DNA from: Gallionellaceae bacterium
GTDB lineage: Bacteria > Pseudomonadota > Gammaproteobacteria > Burkholderiales > Gallionellaceae
Direction: 5' to 3'
Assembly: GCA_030646595.1 (NCBI GenBank)
Contig: JAUSKS010000255.1
Span: 1-8,194, forward strand
Length of the DNA: 8,194 nt
Position numbers and translations under genes: made by a program. Numbering within the stretch: position 1 is the first letter of the stretch; the number at the start of each line of letters is the position of its first letter. This document shows, in pieces, positions 1 through 7,220 of this stretch. Under the pieces are notes generated by a model. That model did no database searches, had not been told where the DNA came from, and was given only the letters and a program-made list of their open reading frames with translations.

Positions 1-45
1 TGCATGGTCATAATTATGCTCTGAGGCAAGCTAGCAACGGGTGTT

Positions 46-123
46 CCCTCTCCCCAACCCCTCTCCCAGAGGGAGAGGGGCTTTATCACCCTCTCCCTCT
101 GGGAGAGGGGCTAGGGGAGAGGG
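46..123. repeat. Palindromic C/G-run repeat upstream of the receptor gene
   Basis: This is an imperfect inverted repeat. The left arm (46-79) and right arm (89-123) are reverse complements apart from about one mismatch and one single-base gap, around a nine-base loop (80-88). Each arm is itself a smaller palindrome of the type CCCCTCTCCC-AGA-GGGAGAGGGG, so a cruciform or branched hairpin could form. The + strand at 101-123 has four G-runs separated by AGA, CTA and AGA. The left arm has the matching arrangement on the - strand (46-67). Both fit a G-quadruplex pattern. No transposase gene and no clear target duplication are visible. It lies 86 bases before the receptor start and could be in the leader or just upstream of the promoter. 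It could be a dispersed intergenic repeat or act as a transcription attenuator; the sequence does not decide between them. Confidence 0.8.
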
Positions 124-208
124 TTTGCACCATGGGATAAAAAATTCAACTGCGTTTTTTAGGATGAAACAAATGTCATTGTAACCGTAAAAATTATGGG
201 GGTCAGAA
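124..208 (+). promoter_or_regulatory. AT-rich leader of the receptor operon with RBS; promoter not resolved
   Basis: This stretch lies between the palindromic repeat and the receptor gene. It ends with a strong Shine-Dalgarno run, TGGGGG at 197-202, six bases before the ATG at 209. A promoter for the four-gene operon is expected here or further upstream, but I find no convincing -35/-10 pair. TAGGAT at 160-165 is a possible -10 without a recognisable -35 at the right distance. No Fur-box-like palindrome is obvious, so the sequence gives no direct evidence for iron control of the receptor. Confidence 0.4.
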
Positions 209-2197
209 ATGAAGAATAAAAGCTTGTCCCTAAGTAATACAGCGCAAGATCATTCATCCCTGGCCAGTCGCAGGAAGTATCATGTCCAGCGTTTCCCTCT
301 AGCCGTTTTTGTTCTCTTCTACCTTGCACTGAATCCAGTCATAGCAACTGTTGCGGCAGCGGCACCTGAAGTCATCGCATCGGCGGATCTTGCCCATATG
401 ACGCTGGAAGAGCTGGGTAACATCGAAGTTTCCTCAGTCTCAAAAAAAATGGAACGCCTGGGTGATGCGCCTGCTGCGATTTACGTGATCACACGCAAAG
501 ACATCCACCGCTCAGGTGCCACCAGCCTCCCGGAAATTCTGCGCTTGGCACCCAACCTGCAAGTTGCGCGCGTAGATTCCAGCCAATACGCCATTACTGC
601 ACGCGGTTTCAACAGCACTACCGCCAATAAACTGCTGGTGCTGATTGATGGACGTAGCGTCTACACCCCGCTCTATTCCGGCGTATTCTGGGACGTGCAG
701 GACGTGCTGCTGGAAAGCATAGAACGTATCGAAGTCATCAGCGGCGCGGGCGGTACATTATGGGGCGCCAATGCAGTAAATGGCGTGATCAACATCATCA
801 CCAGCAAATCAAATGATACCCGAGGTGGGCTGGTCAGCCTGGGGGTGGGTAATACCAAAAACGGTGCCCGGGTGAGCTATACCGCCAAGCTAAACGAAAA
901 TGCGAGCTACCGTATCTATGGCAAGAAAATTAATCGTGATAATACGGTCAGGGCAAATGGCACTGAAACGCCGGATGCGTGGCACAAGGGGCAGCTTGGA
1001 TTCCGCACAGATTGGGCTAATAGCAGCGATACACTGGTACTACAGGGAGATGCTTACGATGGCTCGATTGATCAGGCGAAGTACGATGTCAAGGAAATCT
1101 CCGGCAACAATCTGCTCGCACGCTGGGATCGCACACTGCAAGACGGTGCCTCGCTACAAGTCCAGACTTATTATGACCACTCCAGGCGCATTTACCCCGG
1201 CACTTTTGGTGAAAGTCTCGACACCTACGACCTTGACGTGCAGCACGGCTGGCACTGGGGCAACAGCCACGACATCGTATGGGGCGGCGGCTATCGTTAC
1301 TCGCAGGATGCAGTGACCAACAGCACGGTGCTGGCTTTTCTTCCGGCCGACAAAACCCTGACCCTGGCCAATCTGTACGCCCAAGATAACATCAAGCTGG
1401 CCGAAAACCTTCAACTGACCATCGGGACAAGACTGGAACACAACAGTTACACTGGATTGGAAAAACAACCCAATGTGCGGCTGGCCTGGAAAGCAAGCGA
1501 TCAGACTTTATTGTGGTCATCCATCGCACGCGCAGTGCGCACCCCATCCCGTGTTGATCGCGAACTGTTTGCACCGGGCAACCCACCCTACACACTGCTG
1601 AATGGCGGGCCAAATTTCCAGTCGGAAAAACTGACTGCCTATGAAATCGGCTATCGCGTAGAGCCTTCTGCACAGGCATCGTTTTCCCTTTCCATCTTCT
1701 ATAACAGCTACGACAAGTTGCGCAGCCTGGAGTTAACGGGCGGAGCCCTTCCCTATGTGCTGGGGAACATGATGGAGGGCCATACCTCCGGCGTCGAAAC
1801 CTGGGGTAGCTATGGCATAAACGAGTGGTGGCAACTCAAGGCTGGCTATACCTATCTCAAAAAGAATATGCACCTCAAACCCGGCAGCACTGACACCACC
1901 AGTCTGAAATCTACTGACACCGACCCCAGCCACCAATTTTCGCTGCGCTCCATGATGAGCCTGACACAAGACATGGATCTTGATTTTTCCGTGCGTTCAG
2001 TGGGTGGCCTGCCGGGTTCGAGCGTACCTGCTTATGTGGCCCTGGATGGACGTCTGGGCTGGAAAATTGCAAAGAATGTGGAGATGTCAGTATCGGGATT
2101 CAATCTGCTCGACAAACGCCACCCTGAATTTGGAACAGCACCTAACCGCAGTGAAATCGGTCGTGCCTACTATGTGAGGGTGTTATGGGATTTCTAA
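209..2197 (+). CDS. TonB-dependent outer-membrane receptor
   Basis: This is a 22-stranded beta-barrel type receptor, expected to import or sense a scarce ligand (siderophore, cobalamin or similar) using TonB energy. The N-terminus has a long basic region (residues 1-28), a hydrophobic stretch (29-48) and a likely cleavage after the alanine run near 49-52. The mature start carries the ADLAHMTLEELGNIEVSSVS stretch, typical of this receptor subfamily, followed by the plug domain (about 80-199). The plug shows LVLIDGRSVY, IERIEVISG and the W185-GANAVNGVINIIT block. The barrel spans about 215-662 and ends in a terminal phenylalanine (VRVLWDF), the usual outer-membrane assembly signal. No N-terminal STN signalling domain is present, so FecA-style sigma/anti-sigma signalling is unlikely. 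The substrate cannot be read from the sequence. The last codons overlap the start of the YfiR-family gene by 13 bases, so it heads a signalling operon. The start is supported by TGGGGG at 197-202. Confidence 0.93.
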   Translation: MKNKSLSLSNTAQDHSSLASRRKYHVQRFPLAVFVLFYLALNPVIATVAAAAPEVIASADLAHMTLEELGNIEVSSVSKKMERLGDAPAAIYVITRKDIHRSGATSLPEILRLAPNLQVARVDSSQYAITARGFNSTTANKLLVLIDGRSVYTPLYSGVFWDVQDVLLESIERIEVISGAGGTLWGANAVNGVINIITSKSNDTRGGLVSLGVGNTKNGARVSYTAKLNENASYRIYGKKINRDNTVRANGTETPDAWHKGQLGFRTDWANSSDTLVLQGDAYDGSIDQAKYDVKEISGNNLLARWDRTLQDGASLQVQTYYDHSRRIYPGTFGESLDTYDLDVQHGWHWGNSHDIVWGGGYRYSQDAVTNSTVLAFLPADKTLTLANLYAQDNIKLAENLQLTIGTRLEHNSYTGLEKQPNVRLAWKASDQTLLWSSIARAVRTPSRVDRELFAPGNPPYTLLNGGPNFQSEKLTAYEIGYRVEPSAQASFSLSIFYNSYDKLRSLELTGGALPYVLGNMMEGHTSGVETWGSYGINEWWQLKAGYTYLKKNMHLKPGSTDTTSLKSTDTDPSHQFSLRSMMSLTQDMDLDFSVRSVGGLPGSSVPAYVALDGRLGWKIAKNVEMSVSGFNLLDKRHPEFGTAPNRSEIGRAYYVRVLWDF

Positions 2198-2955
2198 ATA
2201 TCATGCGATATACAGTAATTCCAATTCGCGTTAAAAAAGCCGCCAACGTGCTCCTTCCCCTTCAAGGGGAAGGGTGGGATGGGGATGGGTGTCACTTGTT
2301 GTCACAGGCTTTTACCCCCATCCCCACCCTAACCCTCCCCTTGAAGGGGAGGGGACTGTGGTCTTTTCTAACGCGAATTGGAATAACGCGTCTTGCCAAT
2401 TGGACAATACTGCCGCTTGCCTGCGCGGTGCTGCCACTTACTACTGCTCACGCACAAATAGACGAATACGCCGTCAAAGCCGCATTCCTGTACAAGTTTG
2501 GACTCTTTGTGGAATGGCCAAATTCAGCATTCCCTTCCCCGACCAGCCCGGTCAATTTATGCATAGTCGGCGAAGATCCCTTTGGCAAATCGCTGGACAC
2601 CCTGGTCGCGGGCGAGCGGGTCAAAGGCCGCACGGTGGTTATCCGCCGCTTGAAAACCGTGGGGCGCAATCCTGCCTGCCATATCCTCTATGCAGGCGGC
2701 TCCGAGGAGCAAAGCAAAACCCAGATCATAGAAGCCATGCGCGGCAGCAATGTGCTGATCGTAAGCGATAGTTCCAAATCCAAACCAGATAAATCCAGAT
2801 CAGATACTGGCGTCATTAATTTTGTGGTTGCCAATAACCGGGTGCGCTTCGAAATTGATGATGAGGCTGCTGCACAAAACGGCTTGCTGATCAGCTCCAA
2901 GCTGATGAGCCTGGCCCTCAATGTCAAGCGCAGAACTTCAACAGAAAACAGATAA
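2185..2955 (+). CDS. YfiR family (DUF4154) periplasmic protein with element-expanded N-terminus
   Basis: The mature part matches the YfiR/DUF4154 family: QIDEYAVKAAFLYKFGLFVEWP at the start, then a CIVGEDPFG block, CHILYAGGSE, NVLIVSD, GVINFVVANNRVRFEID and a closing NGLLISSKLMSLAL. In Pseudomonas, YfiR is a periplasmic repressor that binds the sensor domain of the diguanylate cyclase YfiN. Two cysteines (C126 and C165 from this start) lie in family-conserved blocks and could form a disulfide. The hydrophobic signal core (about residues 73-87, cleavage after AHA near 90) is preceded by roughly 55 residues encoded by a palindromic element (2219-2383). ATG 2185 has GAGGG at 2176-2180, four bases upstream, and overlaps the receptor gene. 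Other in-frame starts are ATG 2203, GTG 2248, TTG 2341 and CTG 2356. TTG 2341 would give a normal 38-residue signal peptide but has no clear ribosome site of its own; CTG 2356 directly abuts a purine run. The family call is firm; the start is not. Confidence 0.88.
   Translation: MGFLNIMRYTVIPIRVKKAANVLLPLQGEGWDGDGCHLLSQAFTPIPTLTLPLKGRGLWSFLTRIGITRLANWTILPLACAVLPLTTAHAQIDEYAVKAAFLYKFGLFVEWPNSAFPSPTSPVNLCIVGEDPFGKSLDTLVAGERVKGRTVVIRRLKTVGRNPACHILYAGGSEEQSKTQIIEAMRGSNVLIVSDSSKSKPDKSRSDTGVINFVVANNRVRFEIDDEAAAQNGLLISSKLMSLALNVKRRTSTENR
2219..2383. mobile_element. 165-bp palindromic MITE-like element inserted in-frame in the YfiR gene
   Basis: The terminal inverted repeats TTCCAATTCGCGTTA... are 21 bp (2219-2239 and 2363-2383) and match at 20 of 21 positions. 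The element is flanked by a direct TAA repeat (2216-2218 and 2384-2386), consistent with a 3-bp target duplication. Inside, each half has a short perfect hairpin (2253-2273 and 2333-2353, ten-base arms around one central base), followed inward by G-runs on the left and complementary C-runs on the right. The whole element is therefore one long imperfect palindrome around a loop near 2290-2312. It contains no gene of its own, so it would need a transposase supplied elsewhere. Its + strand reads without a stop in the YfiR frame. The 7-mer TAACGCG at 2369-2375 recurs at 2384-2390, just outside the right end, which leaves some doubt about the exact boundary. Confidence 0.82.
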
Positions 2956-4575
2956 ATGCGCTATCTGGCTAATCTGCCCATACGGGCCAAACTCACCTTA
3001 ATAACAGCGCTTACCTGCATTATTGCGCTGCTGCTGTCCGGGGTCATTATCATTACCTACGATAATTATGCCTATCGCACCCAGAAAGAGGGGGAAATAT
3101 CGGCACAAGCTGGAATATTGGCAGCAAGAATGATCGCCTCGCTGGAGTTTGATGATCACAAAGCAGCGCAGGAGTATTTAGACCCGTTCGCAGCCAATTC
3201 AGAAATTGCTGCTGCTGCCGTTTACGCAGCGAATGGATCTCTCTTTGCCAGCTATGCCCTCTCTAAAACCCAACCTCCCCCCTCTTTCGCAGAACCCCCA
3301 GGGCAAAGATTTGAAGAGAATGAGTTTGTTATTTTCTGGCCAGTGCAGCAGGAGCAACGTCAAATCGGTAGCATCTACCTGCGGGTGCGTACTGAACCCT
3401 TGATGATCCGCATTACCCGCTATGGCGGAATTATTTTTGTAGTGATGGTAATTTCATTATTGATTACCTTGCCCGTTGCCATGCGTCTGCACTACGCCAT
3501 TGCCAATCCAGTATATGCGCGCAGCCTGATCGAGGCCAGCCTTGATCCACTCATCACCATTAACCCTGATGGAAAAATCACCGATGTCAATGAAGCCACC
3601 GTCAAGGTAACAGGGAAAAACCGTACCGAATTGATCGGCACGGACTTTTCCAATTATTTTACCGACCCGGAAAAAGCGCGCGCCGTCTATCAAGAGGTCT
3701 TGGCGCAGAAACGGGTCACTGACTACCCGCTGACCATACGCCACCTTGATGGCCAACTAACCGATGTGTTGTATAACGCTTCCGTCTACAAAGATGAACA
3801 GGGCCGGGTACTGGGGGTCTTTGCTGCTGCACGTGACGTAACAGCGCAAAAACAGGCGGAACAGGAAATACGCCAGCGCACCACTGAACTGCAAACAGCC
3901 AACCAGGAGCTGGAGGCTTTCAGCTATTCAGTTTCACACGATCTGCGTGCGCCTTTGCGCGGCATTGATGGCTGGAGTCTGGTGCTGCTGGAGGACTATG
4001 GCAACAAGATAGACAAACAGGGCCGCGATTATTTGCAATTGGTGCGCTCTGAAGCCCAGCGTATGGGGCAACTCATAGATGATTTGCTGCAGCTTGCGCG
4101 CATGGTGCAATCGAAAATGAATTGGCACATGGTAGACCTGTCAGCACTGGCGCAGTCCATCGCCGCGCGCTTACAAAGCAATGCGCCGGATCGCTCGGTG
4201 GAATTTCTTATTCAGCCCAACCTGCAAGCGCAGGGGGATGTCGGCTTATTGCAAGCTGCGCTGACCAACCTGTTGGAAAATGCCTGGAAATTCACGCGCA
4301 AGCAGCCACAGGCTCGCATTGAATGTGGCCGCATGAATAAAGATGGCACTGAGGTTTTTTTTGTGCGCGACAACGGCGTAGGATTTGATCTTGCTTATGC
4401 AGCAAAACTGTTCACCCCTTTCCAGCGCATGCACCAAACCTCTGACTTTCCCGGCACTGGCATCGGTCTAGCCACCGTGCAGCGGATTATCCGTCGTCAT
4501 AGTGGACGGATATGGGCAGAAGCTAAAGTCAATCAAGGTGCCACCTTTTATTTCACCTTGGGACAAGCATCATGA
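2956..4575 (+). CDS. Membrane sensor histidine kinase, CHASE8-like sensor, PAS, HisKA, HATPase
   Basis: This is an inner-membrane kinase of 539 residues. Segment TM1 is about 13-34 and TM2 about 157-176. They enclose a periplasmic region (about 35-155) with the pattern of a CHASE8 domain (AGILAARMIASLEFDDHKAA, then IAAAAVYAANGSLFASY), the sensor type also found in YfiN. After TM2 only about ten residues (HYAIANPV) precede the PAS domain (about 188-296, SLIEASLDPLITI to VFAAARDVT), so a full HAMP domain is missing. A helical linker (297-318) leads to the HisKA domain, with the phospho-acceptor H328 in SVSHDLRAPL. The ATPase domain has N-box N442 (LLENAWKF), G1 D472 (RDNGVGF) and G2 G500-TGIGL. 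All catalytic motifs are intact, so it should be active. The start directly follows the YfiR stop (TAAATG) and has no strong ribosome site, which suggests translational coupling. The obvious partner is the response regulator that overlaps it by four bases. Confidence 0.93.
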   Translation: MRYLANLPIRAKLTLITALTCIIALLLSGVIIITYDNYAYRTQKEGEISAQAGILAARMIASLEFDDHKAAQEYLDPFAANSEIAAAAVYAANGSLFASYALSKTQPPPSFAEPPGQRFEENEFVIFWPVQQEQRQIGSIYLRVRTEPLMIRITRYGGIIFVVMVISLLITLPVAMRLHYAIANPVYARSLIEASLDPLITINPDGKITDVNEATVKVTGKNRTELIGTDFSNYFTDPEKARAVYQEVLAQKRVTDYPLTIRHLDGQLTDVLYNASVYKDEQGRVLGVFAAARDVTAQKQAEQEIRQRTTELQTANQELEAFSYSVSHDLRAPLRGIDGWSLVLLEDYGNKIDKQGRDYLQLVRSEAQRMGQLIDDLLQLARMVQSKMNWHMVDLSALAQSIAARLQSNAPDRSVEFLIQPNLQAQGDVGLLQAALTNLLENAWKFTRKQPQARIECGRMNKDGTEVFFVRDNGVGFDLAYAAKLFTPFQRMHQTSDFPGTGIGLATVQRIIRRHSGRIWAEAKVNQGATFYFTLGQAS

Positions 4576-7163
4576 GCCAGCCACTACAACTCTTACAAAT
4601 CGAAGATTCCAAAAGCGATGCGGCCCTCATTGTCCGGCTGCTGGAAAAATCCAACTATACGGTCAAATGGAAGCGTGTCGAAACTGCCGAAGAATTGCGT
4701 GCAGCCTTGATACAGCAGCCATGGGACATTATTATTTCAGATTATTCCCTACCCCAGTTTAATGCCTCCGCTGCCTTGGCCATCTTGCAGCATAGCGGAT
4801 TGGATATTCCATTCATCGTCGTTTCGGGGACGGTGGGTGAAACCATTGCCGTAACCCTGATGAAAAACGGCGCGCAAGATTATCTGATGAAAGATCATCT
4901 GATGCGTCTGGTGCCGGCAGTCACCCGTGAATTGGCGGAAGCGCGGAATCGCCAGGAACGTCGGCAAGCAGAACAGGAACGCTTAAAATTACTGTCCATA
5001 CTCGAACAAAGCCTGAATGAAATTTATTTATTCGATGCACAAACCTTATTGTTCCAATACGTAAATGACTGTGCCCTGCGCAACACGGGCCATACCCTGG
5101 CGCAGATGCAAACGAAAACCCTGCTCCACCTCAATCCACAATTTTATGCCGAAGCTTTCCATAAAATGACTGCGCCGTTGCGTCAAGCCGGGCAAAATAA
5201 AATCATATTTGAAACTCACCACATGCGTGCCGATGGCAGCACTTATCCGGTGGAAGTTCATTTGCAACTGGCCACATCCGGTCAGCGCAATATATTTCTG
5301 GCGGTCGTTAACGACATCACTGAACGCAAGCATGCTGAAACCCGCATCATGCGCCTTAATCGCATCCACGCAGTATTGAGCGGTATTAATACCACCATCG
5401 TGCGGGTACGAGATCGCCAGGAGCTATTCACCGAAGCCTGCCGCATCGCGGTAGAACACGGCCAATTCCGTATGGTCTGGATCGGCTGGCTGGACCCTAA
5501 AGAAATGAAGATAGTACCGGTGGCCAAAGAAGGCGTTGACGACGGGTATCTGGAGCAGATCCAGTTAACTGTGCGGGGTGAGACAGCGGATGAATATGCA
5601 CCTGTAGCACGCGCACTCAGGGAAAAATCGCCGGTGATATACAACAATATCAGCAGCGATGCCGAGATGACCCGCTGGCATTTTCAGTCATTGCAGCGTG
5701 ACTATCATTCTATGGTTGCCTTCCCGCTATTGGTCAGCGATAAAGTTGTGGGCGTATTTGTGTTATATGCGGCAGAAACCGGATTTTTTGATACCGAAGA
5801 AATCAAGTTGCTGTCCGAACTGGCGGGCGATGTTTCCTTCGCACTCGACTATATTGAGAAGGCAGAGCGGCTTAACTACCTGGCCTATTACGATGTGCTG
5901 ACTGGCCTGCCCAGCCGGATTTTATTTCAGGACCGGCTGAACCATGCGCTTAACCAGGCCAGTCGCTATGAGACTGATCTGGCCTTACTGTTCCTGGACC
6001 TGGACGATTTCAAGAATATCAATGACAGCCTCGGTCACAACACCGGTGACCTGCTGCTGAAACAACTGGCCACGCGGCTTACTGCCTGCGTACGCGAAGG
6101 CGATACCGTGGCACGCCTGGGGGGTGACGAATTTGTGGTGGTACTGGCCGAGATTGCTGTGGAAGAGGATATATCGTTGGTAGCGCAAAAAATAATCAAG
6201 CTGATAACCGAACCATTCATCGTGGATAGCCACGAGCTGTTTGTGACATGCAGTGTAGGCATCGCCTTATATCCCAAGGATGGCGAAGACAGCCAGACCC
6301 TGCTAAAAAATGCCGATGCTGCGCTGTATCAGGCCAAAAGCCAGGGGCGCAACAATGCCCAGTTCTGCACTGCCGAAATGAATGCCAAGGCGCTGGAGCG
6401 GCTGACCCTGGAAAACAGCCTGCGCCAAGCCCTCAAGCGGGAAGAATTTTTGTTGCACTACCAACCCCGGGTAGACTTGCGCAGCGGGTTAATCACTGGT
6501 GTGGAAGCCCTGGTGCGCTGGCAGCAAAAACCCGGTCTGCAATTAGTGCCACCGGGCAAATTTATTCCAATAGCTGAGGACTGCGGCCTGATTGTTCCGA
6601 TCGGGGTATGGGTGTTGCATACCGCCTGCGCCCAAAACAAGGCTTGGCAGCAGGCTGGACTAAAACCGGTTTGCGTTGCAGTCAATTTGTCTGCACGTCA
6701 GTTCCGGCAACAGGATTTGGTTGAAGTCGTGAGCCGTGTGTTGCAGGAAACCGGGCTGGACCCGACCCTGCTCGAGCTGGAGCTGACGGAAAGCCTGATT
6801 ATGCAAAATGTGAATACTGCTATTGATACCTTGACCCAGCTCAAGGATATGGGCGTAAAACTATCAATAGACGATTTCGGCACGGGTTATTCCAGCTTGA
6901 GCTATCTCAAACGCTTCCCAATCGATTTCCTGAAAATTGACCAGTCATTTGTGCGCGACATCACCACCGACAAAGATGATGCCGCCATTGCCAAGACCAT
7001 CATCTCCATGTCGCACGATATGGAACTCAAAGTCATTGCAGAAGGTGTGGAAACCGAAGCACAAGAATCTTTTCTGCGCCAATACCATTGCGATGAAATG
7101 CAGGGTTACTTCTTCAGCAAGCCCGTACCTGCCACAGGAATCGCATCTCTGCTCAAGCACTAG
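4572..7163 (+). CDS. Response regulator with PAS, GAF, GGDEF and EAL domains (c-di-GMP synthase/phosphodiesterase)
   Basis: This is an 863-residue cytoplasmic output protein. The receiver domain (about 5-121) has acidic pair E11/D12, phospho-acceptor D57 (IIISDYSLP), S85 and K107, so it should accept phosphate, most likely from the kinase encoded just upstream. A PAS domain (about 138-250) and a GAF domain (about 275-432) follow. The GGDEF domain (about 434-593) has DxLTGL at D441, an intact GGDEF at 517-521 and an RxxD inhibitory site (R508-D511) five residues before it. The EAL domain (about 612-855) keeps EAL at 645-647, VNLSARQF, ELELTES, DDFGTG starting at D767, LKIDQSF, AEGVETEAQ and MQGYFFSKP. 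Every residue class needed for phosphodiesterase activity is therefore visible. The protein may make and degrade cyclic di-GMP; the net direction cannot be predicted. No membrane segment is present. The ATGA overlap with the kinase gene indicates coupled translation. Confidence 0.95.
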   Translation: MSQPLQLLQIEDSKSDAALIVRLLEKSNYTVKWKRVETAEELRAALIQQPWDIIISDYSLPQFNASAALAILQHSGLDIPFIVVSGTVGETIAVTLMKNGAQDYLMKDHLMRLVPAVTRELAEARNRQERRQAEQERLKLLSILEQSLNEIYLFDAQTLLFQYVNDCALRNTGHTLAQMQTKTLLHLNPQFYAEAFHKMTAPLRQAGQNKIIFETHHMRADGSTYPVEVHLQLATSGQRNIFLAVVNDITERKHAETRIMRLNRIHAVLSGINTTIVRVRDRQELFTEACRIAVEHGQFRMVWIGWLDPKEMKIVPVAKEGVDDGYLEQIQLTVRGETADEYAPVARALREKSPVIYNNISSDAEMTRWHFQSLQRDYHSMVAFPLLVSDKVVGVFVLYAAETGFFDTEEIKLLSELAGDVSFALDYIEKAERLNYLAYYDVLTGLPSRILFQDRLNHALNQASRYETDLALLFLDLDDFKNINDSLGHNTGDLLLKQLATRLTACVREGDTVARLGGDEFVVVLAEIAVEEDISLVAQKIIKLITEPFIVDSHELFVTCSVGIALYPKDGEDSQTLLKNADAALYQAKSQGRNNAQFCTAEMNAKALERLTLENSLRQALKREEFLLHYQPRVDLRSGLITGVEALVRWQQKPGLQLVPPGKFIPIAEDCGLIVPIGVWVLHTACAQNKAWQQAGLKPVCVAVNLSARQFRQQDLVEVVSRVLQETGLDPTLLELELTESLIMQNVNTAIDTLTQLKDMGVKLSIDDFGTGYSSLSYLKRFPIDFLKIDQSFVRDITTDKDDAAIAKTIISMSHDMELKVIAEGVETEAQESFLRQYHCDEMQGYFFSKPVPATGIASLLKH

Positions 7164-7189
7164 CACCTTCTCCCTCTATTTGCAGGATA

Positions 7190-7219
7190 CCTGAACTTGG
7201 CTGACCAAGCAGGCTTTAT
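7190..7219 (+). terminator. Weak hairpin after the signalling operon, possible terminator
   Basis: CCTG (7190-7193) and CAGG (7210-7213) flank an inner CTTGG-CTGA-CCAAG hairpin (7196-7209), with an AA bulge on one side. CTTTATGTT follows, a poor U-tract. Its position between the operon end and the promoter of the next unit fits a terminator. The short stem and the interrupted T-run make it a weak candidate. Confidence 0.35.
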
Positions 7220-7220
7220 G

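Noticed and set aside
3..140. Open + strand frame from the window edge to TAA at 138-140, beginning HGHNYALRQASNG
   Set aside because: It could be the tail of an upstream gene, but most of it is the C/G-run palindrome and the remaining 14 codons match no C-terminus I can name. Without upstream sequence it is not supportable.
900..1316. 138-codon + strand open frame inside the receptor gene
   Set aside because: The receptor frame carries the conserved barrel sequence. This frame has a composition typical of an off-frame reading.
2369..2390. Repeated TAACGCG at 2369-2375 and 2384-2390 as a possible longer target duplication
   Set aside because: The left flank of the element does not carry TAACGCG next to its end, only TAA. 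The 7-mer match is therefore better read as chance or as similarity of the target to the terminal repeat.
2274..2771. Alternative 165-codon open frame overlapping the YfiR gene
   Set aside because: It is out of frame with the clear YfiR family protein, and its product is low in recognisable motifs. It is a shadow frame.
5282..5647. Antisense open frame of 121 codons inside the response regulator gene
   Set aside because: It lies wholly opposite conserved PAS/GAF coding sequence, has no ribosome site of note and encodes no recognisable domain.
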